Shown here: positions 1-8,135 of the stretch, one piece after another
Position numbering within the stretch: position 1 is the first letter of the stretch
Layout of the letters: each line of letters starts with the position of its first letter
Source of the DNA: an uncultured Prevotella sp.
Lineage (GTDB): Bacteria; Bacteroidota; Bacteroidia; Bacteroidales; Bacteroidaceae
Assembly (NCBI GenBank): GCA_905233825.1
Contig: CAJOFE010000030.1
Span: 1 to 64,000, forward strand
Reading direction: 5' to 3'
DNA length: 64,000 nt
Notes under the pieces: generated by a model
What the model saw: only the letters and a program-made list of their open reading frames with translations
Database searches by the model: none
Told to the model about the DNA's origin: nothing
Made by a program: the position numbers and the translations under genes

Positions 1-809
1 TTATCGACATCTAACGTTGAATATAGTTCTTTTCGGAAATAATATTCGGCAGAATCTGTTTGCTGTAACAGCAAATAATACATTCCTATATAGTAATAGC
101 AAACCTCACGTCCTTTTTCAACGATTCCTTCTTTATCGAAATAACCCGATTCCGTTTCAAGGATATCAATATAATATTTTGCCTTATCTGCATTTCCCGT
201 TTCAATTAGTGCATTGAGAGGAAGTATGCAGTATCTCGCAGCAGTCTTAATTCCGTACATCTGAAGAAGTTTCTCATATACATCCTCAAAAGCAGCAATG
301 ACCTTGTCATATTGCTTTAAACGATTATATGCGGTTATTATATGAGCTTCCACATTAAAGACTTGCAATGTATCCCTATCACCCCATGCATAATTAATAG
401 CTTTGTTGCATGCCTTGATATAATCTTCCATAAGGTCCTGCCAATAGAAAACATCTGCCATCTGACTATATACACGGCTCAAAGTATGGTAGTCGCAATC
501 AGTGGCAGTGGTGTCGGCACAGTCGGCAGCATCAAGGTAGGCGTTGATGGCAGCAGGGGCCTCGCCCATGTCAGCGTAGGTGCGGCCGAGGATATAGTGG
601 GCACGGAGGCGCTCGTTGGGGGTGCCGTGGCTGTCGAAATAGCTGGTGAGGGCCTCGGCCAGCGAGTCGTTGGTCATCACCGAGTCGGCACGGTTCATCT
701 GCTCTAGCATCTCCAGCTGCCGGAGCATCGCCTCATGGCTCTCGCCGCAGGCGGCGAGCAGCAGCACGATCATCAGTGCCAAGAGGCCAAGAACACCTGT
801 CTGCTTCAT
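1..809 (-). CDS. TPR-type lipoprotein, partial (C-terminus beyond window)
   Basis: The reading frame is open from an ATG at 809 (an in-frame ATG lies two codons earlier at 815) to the left edge, so the C-terminus is missing. The N-terminus is a lipoprotein signal: MKQ, a hydrophobic run, and LLAAC with Cys21 as the lipidation site. The rest is helical with tetratricopeptide-like spacing (for example LRAHYILGRTYADMGEAPAA). Bacteroidales carry many such proteins, often with a membrane segment and a regulatory domain at the unseen end, so the function is open. Base composition changes sharply: the first ~110 codons are GC-rich, the part below about position 480 is AT-rich, suggesting a mosaic gene. 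Confidence 0.7.
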   Translation of the reverse strand, partial: MKQTGVLGLLALMIVLLLAACGESHEAMLRQLEMLEQMNRADSVMTNDSLAEALTSYFDSHGTPNERLRAHYILGRTYADMGEAPAAINAYLDAADCADTTATDCDYHTLSRVYSQMADVFYWQDLMEDYIKACNKAINYAWGDRDTLQVFNVEAHIITAYNRLKQYDKVIAAFEDVYEKLLQMYGIKTAARYCILPLNALIETGNADKAKYYIDILETESGYFDKEGIVEKGREVCYYYIGMYYLLLQQTDSAEYYFRKELYSTLDVD

Positions 810-863
810 CTGCATTCCTATCTTCGCGCTGTTTTCAGCGCAAGATGAAAAGTGTCTGAGAGA

Positions 864-895
864 TTTGGAACTTTCAGAAAAACACATTATATTTG
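864..895 (+). promoter_or_regulatory. Bacteroidetes-type promoter for the alpha/beta hydrolase gene
   Basis: TTTG at 864-867 and TATATTTG at 888-895 are separated by 20 bp, the spacing of the Bacteroidetes sigma-70 promoter. The start codon follows 26 bp later at 922. Confidence 0.7.
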
Positions 896-921
896 CAGGC
901 GAATTGAAAAACAAAGTGATT

Positions 922-1977
922 ATGAAGAGATTATTCATGACAGCGATGATGTTCGTCGCAAGCGTAGGGCTGATGAATGCCCAGACAGAGAAAAGGCAAG
1001 TAGTGGAAGAAGGTGGTACGGGCCCGTTTAAGTCGGAAGTGGTGGGCGATGCCTCTTGCCCTGGCTTCACGGTGTATCGCCCTCAGAACCTGAAGGAAGT
1101 GGTGGCAAGACAGGGTGCCCTGCCCGTCATCGTCTATGCCAACGGTGCCTGTTTTAACAACAATGTGGAGATGCGCCTGCTGTTGAGCGAGGTGGCTTCC
1201 TACGGCTATGTGGCAGCAGCCATCGGCCCATACGACGAAGAGGACGTAATGGCACAGTGGCGGGGTGTGCTGAGGTCGTCATATCCCGAGACCAAGGGCG
1301 AGGTCGTCATGGCTAATGGCGAGAAGATCCTGCCTCTGACACCCGAGGAGATCAAGGCGCGCCAGGAGGAACAGGCCAGACAGCGCGAGGAGGCTGCAAA
1401 GGCCGCGAAGAAGTCTAAGAAGAAGCAGCCAGAAGCTCCTGTCTTCCGTACCTATCCCAAGATGCTGTTGGAAGTGCTGGACTGGCTGACGGAGCAGAAT
1501 GCCGCCCAAGGTTCGGAATATTACCATTGCCTGAATCTCGACCATGTGGCAGCGATGGGTCAGTCGTGCGGTGGCGCGCAGGTGCTGGGTGTGGCCTACG
1601 ATCCGCGCATCAAAACCTGCGTGATGCTGAACTCAGGTATTGGTGATATGGAGATGATGGGCTCCACGAAGGAGTCGCTGAAGAATCTACATCAGCCGAT
1701 GTTCTATATGATTGGCGGTCCTGGCGACATCGCCTACGCCAATGCACAGAAGGATTACGAGCGTATAGCCGATAATATCCCCGTGGCGATGCTGAACTCG
1801 AAGGACGGCCACAGCGGCACCTATTATGAAAAGTATGGCGGCAACTATGCCAAGGCTGTGGTGAAATGGCTGGACTGGCAGTTGAAAGGCCAGGTGGGAC
1901 AGTCGGCCCTCTTCCTCGACGATGAATACCTGAAGATGAAATTCCCCGAGTGGCAGGGCGTCAGAAAGAATTTCTAA
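922..1977 (+). CDS. Secreted alpha/beta hydrolase-fold protein
   Basis: The protein has 351 residues and a Sec signal peptide (MKRLFMTAMMFVASVGLMNAQ). The nucleophile elbow GQSCGG places the likely catalytic serine at residue 215, and DGHSG places a candidate catalytic histidine at 297. This fits a periplasmic or secreted esterase of the dienelactone-hydrolase type, but the substrate cannot be told. Residues about 143-175 form a Lys/Glu/Ala-rich, probably helical insertion between the early strands and the nucleophile. The start at 922 is preferred over an upstream in-frame ATG because it begins the signal peptide and lies just after the promoter. Confidence 0.75.
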   Translation: MKRLFMTAMMFVASVGLMNAQTEKRQVVEEGGTGPFKSEVVGDASCPGFTVYRPQNLKEVVARQGALPVIVYANGACFNNNVEMRLLLSEVASYGYVAAAIGPYDEEDVMAQWRGVLRSSYPETKGEVVMANGEKILPLTPEEIKARQEEQARQREEAAKAAKKSKKKQPEAPVFRTYPKMLLEVLDWLTEQNAAQGSEYYHCLNLDHVAAMGQSCGGAQVLGVAYDPRIKTCVMLNSGIGDMEMMGSTKESLKNLHQPMFYMIGGPGDIAYANAQKDYERIADNIPVAMLNSKDGHSGTYYEKYGGNYAKAVVKWLDWQLKGQVGQSALFLDDEYLKMKFPEWQGVRKNF

Positions 1978-1979
1978 GG

Positions 1980-2867
1980 TTACCCAGCGGGGCTACGCAG
2001 CTCCCAGAAAGCTACGGCTGCTGCAGCGGCAACGTTGAGGGAATCGACACCATGGTGCATAGGGATGCGAACGGTGTAGTCGGCATCGGCAATGGTGGAG
2101 TGGGGCAGACCGTCGCCCTCGGTGCCCATGATGATAGCTAAACGGGGCTCGGCCTTCAAGACGGGATCGTCGAGAGGTACGGAGTCATCGGTCAGCGCCA
2201 TGGCCACGGTCTTGAAACCGAAATGATGCAAAGCCCCCTCCAATCTCCCCCCGACGGGGGAGGCTTCCCTTGTGCTGTCCTCGTGCGGAGCCATCTCCCC
2301 CAGTTGGGGGAGGTTGGTAGGGGCTAACCATGTCCAAGGGACGAGGAAGACGCTGCCCATCGAGACACGGACGGCGCGGCGGTTGAGCGGGTCGCAGGAG
2401 TCGGGCGTGAGCAGTACGGCATCGATGCCCAGGGCTGCTGCCGAACGGAAGATGGCTCCGATGTTGGTAGTGTCGCAGACGCTGTGGATGACGACGATGC
2501 GACGCACCCCGCCCCCAATTATTTCTTCCAGACTGGGAGGCTCGGGACGGCGCATGGCGCAGAGCACGCCACGGGTCAGCGTATAGCCGGTGAGCTGGGC
2601 CAGCAACTCGCGGTCACCGGTATAGACGGGCACGTCGTCGGGCAGTCGCTCCACGATGTCGCGGGCATCGCCATCGATATGTCGCCGCTCGCAAAGCAGG
2701 GCCACAGGCTGCATGCCCGCGTCGAGGGCCACGCGGATGACCTTCGGACTCTCGACGATGAACACGGCTTTCTCGGGCTCGGCCTTGCTTCGCAGCTGAG
2801 CTTCAGTCAAAGAGCCGAACATCTGGATGCCCGGCTCTTCGAGTGACTTGATTTCAATAATCTTCAT
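1980..2867 (-). CDS. TrmH/SpoU-family RNA 2'-O-methyltransferase with an in-frame repeat insertion
   Basis: The 295-residue protein has the SpoU order: an N-terminal substrate-binding domain, then the knotted SAM-binding domain with motif 1 NIGAIFR (residues 135-141), motif 2 GTEGDGL and motif 3 SLNVAAA. It should methylate ribose 2'-hydroxyls in rRNA or tRNA; the target is not known. Residues about 182-212 are encoded by a GC-rich palindromic element inserted in frame between a Trp-rich strand end and FGFKT, a loop that is much shorter in related proteins. Its ATG directly abuts the stop codon of the ilvC remnant, so the two are probably co-transcribed. Confidence 0.85.
   Translation of the reverse strand: MKIIEIKSLEEPGIQMFGSLTEAQLRSKAEPEKAVFIVESPKVIRVALDAGMQPVALLCERRHIDGDARDIVERLPDDVPVYTGDRELLAQLTGYTLTRGVLCAMRRPEPPSLEEIIGGGVRRIVVIHSVCDTTNIGAIFRSAAALGIDAVLLTPDSCDPLNRRAVRVSMGSVFLVPWTWLAPTNLPQLGEMAPHEDSTREASPVGGRLEGALHHFGFKTVAMALTDDSVPLDDPVLKAEPRLAIIMGTEGDGLPHSTIADADYTVRIPMHHGVDSLNVAAAAAVAFWELRSPAG
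2232..2325. repeat. GC-rich palindromic element inside the TrmH-family gene
   Basis: The element is about 94 bp. It has two internal palindromes (CTCCCCCC-GACG-GGGGAG near 2247-2262 and CTCCCCC-AGTT-GGGGGAG near 2294-2312) and ends that are imperfect inverted copies of each other (AGCCCCCTCCAA on the left, TTGGTAGGGGCT on the right). Its length keeps the reading frame open. Related half-elements lie at 21859-21893, 23226-23266 and 63974-64000. Confidence 0.8.
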
Positions 2868-3898
2868 TTAATCTGCATTGTTCTCAGGACGCAACTTGCG
2901 CACGACAGCACCTGCCTGCCACATCTCCTGATTGCGCATGGCTTCCAGCTCTTTCTCTAATCCGGCACGATAGTCGGGCTTTGAGTTCGAGTCGATGCTG
3001 ATCTGTGCCTCGATGCCGCTCTTCACCGAGAGGTAGAGCCACTCCATGACGGGCTTGATGGCGTCGTGGAAACGGGGAGCCCAGTCAAGGGCACCGCGCT
3101 GGGCGGTGGTGGAGCAGTTGGCGTACATCCAGTCCATGCCGCGCTCGCCGAAGAGCGGGCCAAGGCTCTGTGTGAGCTCCTCAACGGTCTCGTTGAAAGC
3201 CTCCGAGGGAGAGTGTCCGTGCTCGCGTAGCACTTCGTACTGAGCCAGCAGCAGGCCCTGGATGGCACCCATCAGTGAGCCGCGCTCACCGGTGAGGTCG
3301 CTGGTAGCCTCGCGCTCGAAAGTGGTCTTGAACAGATATCCGGCGCCAATGCCGATGCCGAAGGCGATGGTTTTCTCCTCAGCCTTGCCGCTTGCGTCCT
3401 GATAGACGGCGTACCCTCGCAGAACATGGTACGAAGGCTGGTGCCAGAACCCTTAGGAGCCACCATAATGACATCGACATCCTTGGGAGGAACAACACCA
3501 GTGCGGTCGCTCCAGTTGATAGCGAAGCCATGAGAGTAGTAGAGCGTCTTGCCCGGTGTGAGGTGCTTCTTGATGGTGGGCCAAACCTGAATCTGACCGG
3601 CATCGGAGAGCAGCATGCAGAGAATGGTACCCTTCTGGGCGGCCTCCTCGATGCTGAAGAGTGTCTTGCCAGGCACCCAACCGTCGGCCTTGGCCTTCTC
3701 GTAGGTCTTGCCCTCGCGCTGTCCGACGATGACGTTGAAGCCATTGTCGCGCAGGTTGCAAGCCTGACCAGGTCCCTGGATGCCATAGCCGATGACGGCG
3801 ATGACCTCGTCCTTCAATACTTCACGTGCTTTCTCTAAAGAGAACTCCTTGCTGGTGACTACGGTTTCGATGACGCCACCAAAATTCATTTCTGCCAT
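2868..3898 (-). pseudogene. ilvC: Ketol-acid reductoisomerase gene with a frame-changing deletion
   Basis: IlvC makes dihydroxy-isovalerate and dihydroxy-methylvalerate in branched-chain amino-acid synthesis. The N-terminal part (from MAEMNFGG at 3898) has the NADPH site GYGIQGPGQ and runs normally to SLRTMFCEG. There the frame is lost: compared with the well-conserved family sequence EGRGxNxSYAxYQDA, about 19 bases are missing at the junction 3413/3414. The rest (IYQDASGK onward and MGAIQGLLLAQYEVLREHGH to the typical C-terminus KLRPENN) continues in another frame and ends at 2868. Both halves are otherwise well conserved, so the lesion is recent or an assembly error. Neither half alone should be active. 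Confidence 0.85.
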
Positions 3899-4031
3899 AA
3901 TTGCAAATGGTTTTTAAGTTGAACTTATCCCCTTGGAACCATGCCCGTCCTGCACGAGGACAGTCGTCTTAGCGGCCCAAAACGCCAGCTGCACGAGGTG
4001 GCGACGAGGGAGGTTGATAGTTTTGTGGCTG

Positions 4032-4063
4032 CAAAGTTATCAAAATGTTACGAAACAGCCAAA
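4032..4063 (-). promoter_or_regulatory. Promoter of ilvC, followed by a ~130-nt leader
   Basis: On the minus strand TTTG (4063-4060) and TAACTTTG (4039-4032) are 20 bp apart. The transcript would carry about 130 nt before the ilvC ATG at 3898. This leader contains two copies of CTCGTGCAG, one within the hairpin GTCC-TCGTGCA-GGAC. No leader peptide rich in Leu, Val or Ile is visible. Confidence 0.6.
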
Positions 4064-4080
4064 TATTCTTTCGTTTTTTG

Positions 4081-4647
4081 TCAGGTGATGCAGAATTTCT
4101 TATCAGCCCCATCTCCAGCTGCTCCTGTTGTGGGAGGGAAGGTCAGCTCCAGCAGGCGCACCTCAGCATTGGTCATGCGTGTCACATCTTTCATCTGACA
4201 GTTATGATAGACTGCCTGGATAGCTTTGTTGATGATGCCGTGACCTACGGCCAGCACCGTCTGGTTGGGGTACTCATTATATATATATATAAGGAACTGG
4301 CGGGCACGGTCGAGCAGATGGTCGAGCTTTTCCACGTTGTCGGGCCAGGGCTGATCCTTCAGGTCGGGGATGTAGCGACCCGTGAAGTCGCCCCAGTCAC
4401 GTTCGCGCAACAGTGATGTGGTGGTCACGGGCAGATGGTGGGGCTCGGCTACGATGCGGGCTGTGTCGAAGGAACGCAGCAGATCGCTGGCTACAAAGGC
4501 ATCGATATGCTTGTCAGCCCACTCGTCGCGCACCTGTTCTGCCTGACGAATACCCTCGGCATTCAGCTCGCCTTGCACCTGTCCCTGCATCAGTTGGCGG
4601 GCGTTGTCGATGGTCTCACCGTGACGCATCAGATAGAGTTGTGTCAT
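4081..4647 (-). CDS. Histidine phosphatase (phosphoglycerate-mutase-like) family protein
   Basis: The 188-residue protein begins MTQLYLMRHGETIDNAR; RHGE carries the phospho-accepting histidine of this superfamily, and AVGHG near residue 145 carries the second catalytic histidine. Family members include cofactor-dependent mutases and alpha-ribazole or other small-molecule phosphatases; which applies here is not clear. The start at 4647 is chosen because sequence further upstream is low-complexity promoter DNA with a CAAAGGTA box (TACCTTTG, minus strand, 4677-4670). The (TA)n tract at about 4279-4292 encodes IYIYN before the second catalytic histidine. Confidence 0.8.
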   Translation of the reverse strand: MTQLYLMRHGETIDNARQLMQGQVQGELNAEGIRQAEQVRDEWADKHIDAFVASDLLRSFDTARIVAEPHHLPVTTTSLLRERDWGDFTGRYIPDLKDQPWPDNVEKLDHLLDRARQFLIYIYNEYPNQTVLAVGHGIINKAIQAVYHNCQMKDVTRMTNAEVRLLELTFPPTTGAAGDGADKKFCIT

Positions 4648-4720
4648 GGGTTTGTTGGATTTTTGCGCACAAAGGTACAAAAAAAACGTAATTTGTCGTT
4701 CGTATTTCGTAATTAATTTG

Positions 4721-4728
4721 TATCTTTG
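4721..4728 (+). promoter_or_regulatory. -7 box (TATCTTTG) for the DUF308 gene
   Basis: TATCTTTG lies 26 bp before the ATG at 4754; no good -33 TTTG is seen at the usual distance. Confidence 0.5.
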
Positions 4729-4753
4729 CCGAAAATTATAACAAGTGAGGCTT

Positions 4754-5407
4754 ATGAAACTACTTAGAATTTCCATTATCCGTGCCATCGCAGCTTTGGT
4801 GGTAGGTGTGTTGCTGCTGAAATACAATGCAGACGTGTTGAAGGTTCTTACTATTGCCCTGGGTATAGTGTTCCTCCTTGCTGGCGTAGTATCGTTAGTG
4901 GGATGGGTGAATGTCAGGAGGAAGAAAGCTGACTTCCGTGCCTATGACAACGGGCAGGAACAGACACAGGATGGTGCCCAGCCCATGTTCCCGCTTGCGG
5001 GACTGGGCAGTCTGCTGTTAGGCCTGATACTGTCGCTGACCCGTAGTGACGACTATTTAGAGTGGGCTATGTATCTGCTGGGAGGCGTGCTGGTGCTGGG
5101 TGCCCTGAATATGCTGATGAATTTGATGTCGGCCAAGAAGATGGAACCCGTTGCCGGATGGATGTGGCTTGTTCCTGTAATCATCATCGTGGCTTCTGTC
5201 TTTGCCATGATCAAAGGACTGGTGCCTGCAGAGACCTGCACGACCATTCTGGGCGTGACAGCTATTGTCTATGCCGTAGCAGAGCTGATCTACTCGATTA
5301 TCTTTACGAATATCAGGAAACGCTATGAGAAGACACAGGCGCAGGTGCGTCGTGCCAATGATGTGATAGCAAGTGCAGAGGAGGGTCAAATCGTCAGTAG
5401 TGAGTGA
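4754..5407 (+). CDS. DUF308 / HdeD-like membrane protein
   Basis: The protein has about 217 residues with paired hydrophobic helices: residues ~9-52 (IIRAIAALVVGVLLLKY, then VLTIALGIVFLLAGVVSLVG), a pair around 80-120, and a pair around 135-185. This helix-pair pattern with short polar linkers matches DUF308 (HdeD-like) inner-membrane proteins, which are linked to acid stress in enterobacteria; a role here is unknown. The ATG at 4754 is used; a GTG lies three codons upstream. The 3' end overlaps the convergent udk gene by 14 bp. Confidence 0.7.
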   Translation: MKLLRISIIRAIAALVVGVLLLKYNADVLKVLTIALGIVFLLAGVVSLVGWVNVRRKKADFRAYDNGQEQTQDGAQPMFPLAGLGSLLLGLILSLTRSDDYLEWAMYLLGGVLVLGALNMLMNLMSAKKMEPVAGWMWLVPVIIIVASVFAMIKGLVPAETCTTILGVTAIVYAVAELIYSIIFTNIRKRYEKTQAQVRRANDVIASAEEGQIVSSE

Positions 5408-6008
5408 CGATACCTTCGATGTAGGTCTTCAGAATATGTATGCCGGTCTTATTGTCGCCGCCCCAGGGGATGATGAGATCGGCAAACTTTTTGGTGGGCT
5501 CGATGAACTGCTCGTGCATGGGCTTCAGCACCTTCTCGTAGCGGTCGAGCACCATATCGACGGTACGTCCGCGTTCTACCACGTCGCGGCGTATGTTGCG
5601 GATGAGGCGCACGTCGCTGTCGGTATCGACGAATATCTTCAGGTCCATCATGTCGCGTAATCGCTTGTAGTGCAGTGTCATGATGCCCTCGATGATGATG
5701 ACGGGCTTGGGTTCCACGTGGACGGTCTCCTTCTGACGGTTGCTCTCGATGTAGGAGTAGGTGGGCTGCTCGATGGCCTCACCATTCTTCAGCATGCGGA
5801 TCTGCTCGGTGAGCAGTTTCCAGTCGAAAGCATCGGGATGGTCGAAGTTGATGGCTTTTCGCTCTTCGGGCGTCATGCCTGTAGTATCGTTATAATACGA
5901 GTCGAGGGGAACTACAGCCACGCAATGGGGTGGCAGAGCCTGAGCGATATGTTTGACGACGGTGGTCTTTCCCGATCCAGTGCCGCCTGCTATTCCGATG
6001 ATAGTCAT
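5394..6008 (-). CDS. udk: Uridine kinase
   Basis: The 204-residue protein begins MTIIGIAGGTGSGKTTVV with a clear P-loop (GGTGSGKTT) and continues with PLDSYYND and NFDHPDAFDW, both hallmarks of uridine/cytidine kinase. It phosphorylates uridine and cytidine to UMP and CMP in pyrimidine salvage. Length matches the family. It is followed upstream by the EEP-family gene in the same direction, with a 38-bp gap. The call over phosphoribulokinase, which shares the fold, rests on length and on the DHPDAFDW motif. Confidence 0.93.
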   Translation of the reverse strand: MTIIGIAGGTGSGKTTVVKHIAQALPPHCVAVVPLDSYYNDTTGMTPEERKAINFDHPDAFDWKLLTEQIRMLKNGEAIEQPTYSYIESNRQKETVHVEPKPVIIIEGIMTLHYKRLRDMMDLKIFVDTDSDVRLIRNIRRDVVERGRTVDMVLDRYEKVLKPMHEQFIEPTKKFADLIIPWGGDNKTGIHILKTYIEGIVTHY

Positions 6009-6046
6009 TGATATTTACGATTTTGGCAATTTACTATGATGGCAAA

Positions 6047-7123
6047 TTAATTGACTTCTTTTACTAAGTACACAATGGTGGGCAGGTGGTCGCTATAACC
6101 GTCGAGCCAGGAGCCACCGGCATGGGTGCGTAGGGTGTTGCCTTTGTATTTGCCTTCGCGCTGGAAGAGGTAGTCGCGACGGAAAATCTGATGACGGAAA
6201 TACTTGAGCGAGGAGCAGTCAATCTTCTTGAGTTCGACGTCTTTCCCGTCTTTCATGTGTTTCTGGTCGAGTAGCGTCTGCGAAAGAATGATCTGGTCGA
6301 ACAGGTTCCAGCCGCCATCGTAGGGTAGGGTACCATTGCCAGAAGCCAGCACGTCCCACCAGGGATTCCAAAGGCCGCCTTCCTCTACTTGCTTGATCTT
6401 GCGACGTGCGCCAAGCGATTCAGCCATCGACTTGTCCTGTGGGTCATCGTTCATGTCGCCCATGATGATGAGCTTCACGTCAGGGTCTTCGGCCATGAGT
6501 TGCTGTTTGAGCTCAAAGAGCTGGCGTCCGCCTTCTTCACGATAGAACGAAACGGCACCACGCGACGGCAGGTGATTGACAATGATGGTGACATGCTCGC
6601 CCGCCATAGTGCCGCTGACGGTGAGGAAGCCACGGGTGGCACGGAGCGAGTCCTCGGGCTTTATATATATATAAGGTACGAGCTTCGCGTCGCGCACTTG
6701 GAAGAGCTTGGGATTGTAGAGCAGGGCACAATCGACGCCACGCTGGTCAGGTCCCTCAATGTGGACAAACTTATAACCACGCTCCTTCAGGGGCTCTTGA
6801 TCGCAGAGGTCGGTAAGACATTTGGCATTTTCCACCTCGCTGACGCCGATAGCCGCACAGCCCATAGGCAGACGGTCGGTACCCATTTCGGCCAGAACAC
6901 GTGACATGTTACGCAGCTTGTGCGTGTATTTCAGTCCTGTCCACCTGTTACGCCCATCGGGCAGGTACTCATAGTCATTATGACCTGCGTCGTGGCACGT
7001 GTCAAAGAGGTTCTCTAAGTTGTAGAAACCAATACCATAGAGCTGGTACTTCTTCTCCTGAGCTGTTGCTGAACATACCCCGATGACGAGCAGCAGCATG
7101 ATGAATGTGATGCTTTTTTTCAT
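6047..7123 (-). CDS. Secreted endonuclease/exonuclease/phosphatase-family protein
   Basis: The 358-residue protein has a Sec signal peptide ending near CSATAQ. Motifs of the EEP fold are in order: FYNLENLFD (metal-binding Asn/Glu), GVSEVEN, VNHLPSRG, IMGDMNDDP and GYSDHLP (catalytic Asp-His). This is a metal-dependent phosphodiesterase or nuclease acting in the periplasm or outside; the substrate cannot be told. A (TA)n tract at about 6661-6672 encodes YIYIK. A minus-strand TATCTTTG box (7152-7145) precedes the start. Confidence 0.82.
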   Translation of the reverse strand: MKKSITFIMLLLVIGVCSATAQEKKYQLYGIGFYNLENLFDTCHDAGHNDYEYLPDGRNRWTGLKYTHKLRNMSRVLAEMGTDRLPMGCAAIGVSEVENAKCLTDLCDQEPLKERGYKFVHIEGPDQRGVDCALLYNPKLFQVRDAKLVPYIYIKPEDSLRATRGFLTVSGTMAGEHVTIIVNHLPSRGAVSFYREEGGRQLFELKQQLMAEDPDVKLIIMGDMNDDPQDKSMAESLGARRKIKQVEEGGLWNPWWDVLASGNGTLPYDGGWNLFDQIILSQTLLDQKHMKDGKDVELKKIDCSSLKYFRHQIFRRDYLFQREGKYKGNTLRTHAGGSWLDGYSDHLPTIVYLVKEVN

Positions 7124-7196
7124 AATAGGTCAGTTATTTGATTGCAAAGATACAAAATAATTATGAATTATGAATCATGAATTGCGATTTTTTTTG

Positions 7197-7204
7197 TACC
7201 TTTG
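7197..7204 (+). promoter_or_regulatory. -7 box (TACCTTTG) for dapA
   Basis: TACCTTTG lies 31 bp before the dapA ATG at 7236. It is back to back with a minus-strand TATCTTTG (7152-7145), so this short spacer holds two divergent promoters. Confidence 0.6.
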
Positions 7205-7235
7205 CAGCGAAATTAGACGAACAGTTAATTTTTTT

Positions 7236-8123
7236 ATGGTTTACAATATATTCAAGGGATTGGGAATAGCCTTAGTGACCCCGTTTAAACAGGATGGCAC
7301 TGTGGATTATGACGCCTTGTTAAGACTTGTGGAATATCAGTTGGAGAACGGTGCTGATTTCTTCTGCATCCTGGCCACTACAGGTGAGACACCTACGCTG
7401 ACGGCAGAAGAAAAACTACGCATCAAGAACCTGGTTGTGGATAAAGTGCAGGCTCGCGTTCCCATCTTGATGGGCTGTGGAGGATATAACACAGCGGCTG
7501 TTGTAGAGGAACTGAAGACAGGTGACTTTAAGGGTATCGATGGCGTGCTGAGCGTGTGCCCATATTACAACAAACCGTCGCAAGAAGGACTCTACCAGCA
7601 TTTCAAGGCCATTGCCGCTGCTACGCAGTTGCCCGTGGTGCTATACAATGTGCCTGGGCGTACTGGTGTGAACCTGAAGGCAGAGACAACCGTCCGTCTG
7701 GCTCGTGACTGCCAGAATATTGTAGCCATCAAGGAAGCAAGTGGCAATCTGGAGCAGGTAGATGAGATTATCAAGAACAAGCCACGCGATTTCGACGTCA
7801 TCTCTGGCGATGACTCGCTCACATTCCCTATGGTGTCGTGTGGAGCCGTAGGTGTTATCTCGGTGATTGGCAATGCGTTGCCTCGTGAGTTCTCGAAGAT
7901 GATCCGGTTGCAGATGCGTGGTGAATACGAGCCTGCTCGTAAGATTCATCATCGTTTCACGGATCTCTTCTCATTGCTCTTCGTCGATGGCAATCCTGCA
8001 GGCGTGAAGGCCATGCTGCATGAGATGGGCTTCATCGAGAATGTGCTTCGCCTGCCGTTGGTGCCCACGCGCATCTCTACCCTTCAGCGTATGAGCGAGA
8101 TTATGAAGGAGCTGAAAATCTGA
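7236..8123 (+). CDS. dapA: 4-hydroxy-tetrahydrodipicolinate synthase
   Basis: DapA condenses pyruvate with aspartate semialdehyde in the lysine and diaminopimelate pathway. The 295-residue TIM-barrel protein starts MVYNIFKGLGIALVTPF and carries TTGETPTLT, PYYNKPSQEGLY, YNVPGRTG and VAIKEASGN; the Schiff-base lysine is Lys166. Length is typical. The ATG at 7236 is preferred to upstream starts because it begins the conserved domain and follows the promoter box. It converges with the PP2C gene, leaving only 12 bp between the stop codons and no obvious terminator. Confidence 0.93.
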   Translation: MVYNIFKGLGIALVTPFKQDGTVDYDALLRLVEYQLENGADFFCILATTGETPTLTAEEKLRIKNLVVDKVQARVPILMGCGGYNTAAVVEELKTGDFKGIDGVLSVCPYYNKPSQEGLYQHFKAIAAATQLPVVLYNVPGRTGVNLKAETTVRLARDCQNIVAIKEASGNLEQVDEIIKNKPRDFDVISGDDSLTFPMVSCGAVGVISVIGNALPREFSKMIRLQMRGEYEPARKIHHRFTDLFSLLFVDGNPAGVKAMLHEMGFIENVLRLPLVPTRISTLQRMSEIMKELKI

Positions 8124-8135
8124 CAGTTAGTTGTT

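Noticed and set aside
646..921. N-terminal extension of the alpha/beta hydrolase
   Set aside because: It would remove the signal peptide from the N-terminus, cross the promoter and overlap the divergent lipoprotein gene.
2868..3898. Two separate genes from the two ilvC halves
   Set aside because: Both halves match consecutive parts of one conserved enzyme; the second half starts at an internal Met and lacks the NADPH domain.
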